Below, piece by piece: positions 43,270-44,907 of a stretch of 44,907 nucleotides of DNA (the stretch's first letter is position 1; each line of letters begins with the position of its first letter). The stretch comes from Jiulongibacter sp. Lineage in GTDB: Bacteria; Bacteroidota; Bacteroidia; Cytophagales; Spirosomataceae. A model generated the notes under the pieces. The model made no database searches. It saw only the letters and a list, made by a program, of their open reading frames with translations, and had not been told where the DNA came from. Where the stretch lies: NCBI GenBank assembly GCA_024645245.1, contig JAHEBN010000011.1, forward strand, positions 1 through 44,907. Reading direction: 5' to 3'. Made by a program: the position numbers and the translations under genes.

Positions 43270-43932
43270 TCATTTGGAGAAAGTAACTAACACTTTATAA
43301 TTTTTTGAAAGAATATTTTCACTGTTTGAAGGATGATTGAGTATTTTTATTTTTGTCGCATCGAATTCCACATCAAATTGCTTTCCGGCGTTGAAAGTAT
43401 ACCCATTTTTTATCCAAATACTTTCACTTGCTTCTACCAATACTTCTACCGATATGATTGATTTTACCAGAAACTAAGCCATGGGTTAATTCGGCAATTC
43501 CTCCTTCCGATCCATTTGTTGATGTGGTAAAAGTTTTCATTTTTACGCTTGGCCCGCCCACGCCCATAGTGGCATATCCACCAATTCCCAAATCACTAGA
43601 AAAACTTGCGTAATGATCGCCATTTATACTAAATATGGGTGCTGTTCCATTGAATGACCAGTTTATGTTATTAATAATGGGTAAACTGGAATTAAAAAAA
43701 GTATTTACTAGTAAATAATTTGAGCCATTATAACTTTCATAGCGAAGCGATACAGGACCAAATGTACTGGAAAGACCGCAGTTTAATATGAGGATCATCA
43801 GTAAAACTAGATGGACCATGTACAATGTTTAATTTACCTTGCCCAAGCGAAGAAGGTACCAAAACCACAGACTGAGCAAAACTGTTAAGTGCCAAAAAGA
43901 TTAATACCGGTAGTATGTATTCTTTTTTTCAT
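43270..43932 (-). pseudogene. Decayed gene for a secreted protein, three frameshifts
   Basis: Three successive frames join into one plausible protein of about 220 residues. It starts with a signal peptide after removing one A from the A7 run following the ATG (MKKEYILPVLIFLALNSFAQ). It then changes frame near IVHGPSSFTDDPHI into NCGLSSTFGPVSLRYES. It changes again after LTHGLVSGK into IISVEVLVEASESIWIKNG and ends TFSK. Each shift is explained by one extra A in an A run. The segment SIWIKNGYTFNAGKQFDVEF resembles the repeated motif of secreted Bacteroidota 3-coathanger-type domains, a weak similarity. The only long single frame (43424-43825) covers the middle part. It is probably a pseudogene, or several indel errors. 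Confidence 0.65.
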
Positions 43933-44054
43933 GATTCTTTGATGTATAAGTAGAGTTTTTTATACTGTTGTTAATCAGCAATTAAATTTCATTAAAGCTA
44001 AAAATAGATTTCGGGTAAAATTGAACTTAGAAAAAGGTTTTATTGTATGGTGAA

Positions 44055-44099
44055 TCCAGAATTTCCTTCTTTAATTTTTCAGGAAAAACTGTATTCTGG
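44055..44099 (+). repeat. Two-step inverted repeat upstream of the esterase gene
   Basis: CCAGAAT (44055-44061) pairs with ATTCTGG (44093-44099), with inner TTTCC/GGAAA pairing. It lies about 90 bp before the esterase start. There is no T tract. It may be an RNA hairpin or chance; function unknown. Confidence 0.3.
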
Positions 44100-44189
44100 T
44101 TGAATCGGGTTTATCGCCAGGGAAGAAGTTTTGACGATTTAAAAAATGAGTGTACCTTCAAAATTGGAATAACCTTAATCTCCCCCGAA

Positions 44190-44907
44190 ATGAAAATGAA
44201 TGCACTTTTTATAGCAGGTCTGTTTTTCTGGCAAACACTTACAGCACAACCTCCGCCAGACTATAAATGGATAGAAGTGATTGTATCACCTGATCACGCC
44301 GATTGGACTTACGGACTCAATGAACAGGCCTCTTTTAATATTACTGTACTAAAAAGCCATGTTCCATTGAAAGATATTGATATACATGTAGAGCTTGGGC
44401 CGGAACGTATGCCTTCTACTATGAATGAAGATGTACACATGGCCCACGAAGCAATAAAAATATTGGGTGGCACTATGAGTAAACCGGGTTTCCTAAGGTG
44501 TACGGTTAGGGTAGATTACGAAGGGAAAAGTTATACTGCCTGGGCAACTGCTGGTTTTGAGCCGGAAAAAATTATGCCTACGGTAAAATTCCCTGCTGAT
44601 TTTAATCAATATTGGCAGAATGCATTGGATGAAAATGCCAAATTGCCATTGGATACAAAAATGACACTTTTGCCTGAAAGGTGTACTGAAAATGTAAATG
44701 TTTACGAAGTAAGCCTGCAAAACTGGAAACCCGGTGCACGCTTATACGGCATATTATCAATTCCTAAAAAAGAAGGAAAATATCCGGCAGTGCTTAAAGT
44801 GCCTGGGGCAGGAATAAGACCCTATTACGGCGATCCTAAATTTGCTGAGGATGGTATTATCAGTTTCGAAATCGGGATTCATGGCATCTCCGTTACCATG
44901 CCACAGC
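44190..44907 (+). CDS. Acetylxylan-esterase-type (AXE1) secreted enzyme, N-terminal part, truncated by window end
   Basis: An open frame of 239 codons runs from the ATG at 44190 to the end of the window with no stop. It begins with a Sec signal peptide (MKMNALFIAGLFFWQTLTAQ). A beta-sandwich-like region follows (WIEVIVSPDHADWTYGLNEQ). The start of an AXE1/cephalosporin-deacetylase-type alpha/beta hydrolase comes next (FNQYWQNALDENAKLPLDTK; GARLYGILSIPKKEGKYPAVL; KVPGAGIRPYYGD). The nucleophile Ser would lie beyond the window. It would remove acetyl groups from hemicellulose such as acetylated mannan or xylan, which fits the mannan operon nearby. It is divergent from the decayed gene at 43270-43932. 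Confidence 0.85.
   Translation, partial: MKMNALFIAGLFFWQTLTAQPPPDYKWIEVIVSPDHADWTYGLNEQASFNITVLKSHVPLKDIDIHVELGPERMPSTMNEDVHMAHEAIKILGGTMSKPGFLRCTVRVDYEGKSYTAWATAGFEPEKIMPTVKFPADFNQYWQNALDENAKLPLDTKMTLLPERCTENVNVYEVSLQNWKPGARLYGILSIPKKEGKYPAVLKVPGAGIRPYYGDPKFAEDGIISFEIGIHGISVTMPQ

Noticed and set aside
43424-43825. Independent 133-residue gene on the minus strand
   Set aside because: It has no proper signal peptide or end, while the flanking frames supply a signal peptide and a C-terminus; it is the middle of a decayed gene.
44033-44189. N-terminal extension of the esterase frame
   Set aside because: The frame is open upstream but has no ATG, and the ATG at 44190 begins a clean signal peptide.
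44493-44720. Short minus-strand open frame
   Set aside because: It lies wholly inside the esterase reading frame, which has a signal peptide and family motifs.

Overview
The window comes from an AT-rich Bacteroidota genome, most likely a Cytophagales-type environmental polysaccharide degrader. Evidence is two SusC/SusD outer-membrane pairs, many lipoprotein signals, TAnnTTTG-type -7 promoter elements, and the absence of consistent Shine-Dalgarno sites. These are family-level reads made by eye, with no database search.

Region 1 (about 100-20,550) is a glycan-uptake locus. It holds a CRTAC1-like VCBS/ASPIC-UnbV lipoprotein (minus strand), a sulfatase lipoprotein that overlaps an exported FG-GAP propeller protein, and a paralogous FG-GAP lipoprotein lying tail-to-tail with it. 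A large membrane-anchored regulator follows, with an exported sensor half and a cytoplasmic winged-helix/BTAD half. Then come SusC, a SusD-like lipoprotein, a second CRTAC1-like lipoprotein split by a one-base frameshift, and an exported Gfo/Idh/MocA oxidoreductase.

Region 2 (20,670-28,290) is a YbhGFSR-like ABC efflux operon: TetR with promoter and palindromic operator, TolC, HlyD lipoprotein, two ABC ATPases and two ABC-2 permeases. An ArfB-type ribosome-rescue factor follows.

Region 3 (28,295-36,190) is a beta-mannan catabolic operon: divergent AraC regulator, exported TIM-barrel protein, GH26 mannanase, GH130 mannosylglucose phosphorylase, FHS-family sugar transporter, GNAT and cellobiose 2-epimerase. 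Mannan would be cut to mannobiose, imported, epimerised to mannosylglucose, and phosphorolysed to mannose-1-phosphate plus glucose. It ends at a perfect 36-bp palindromic terminator shared with the convergent operon.

Region 4 (36,150-44,907) reads mostly on the minus strand: LacI regulator, then SusC, SusD and myo-inositol oxygenase, with a PurR-type palindrome upstream of susC. Beyond lacI are a decayed secreted-protein gene and, on the plus strand, the N-terminal part of an acetylxylan-esterase-type enzyme running off the window. The most notable items are the transmembrane BTAD regulator beside susCD, the SusCD-MIOX operon with its LacI operator, the two damaged genes, and the tail-to-tail propeller paralogs.
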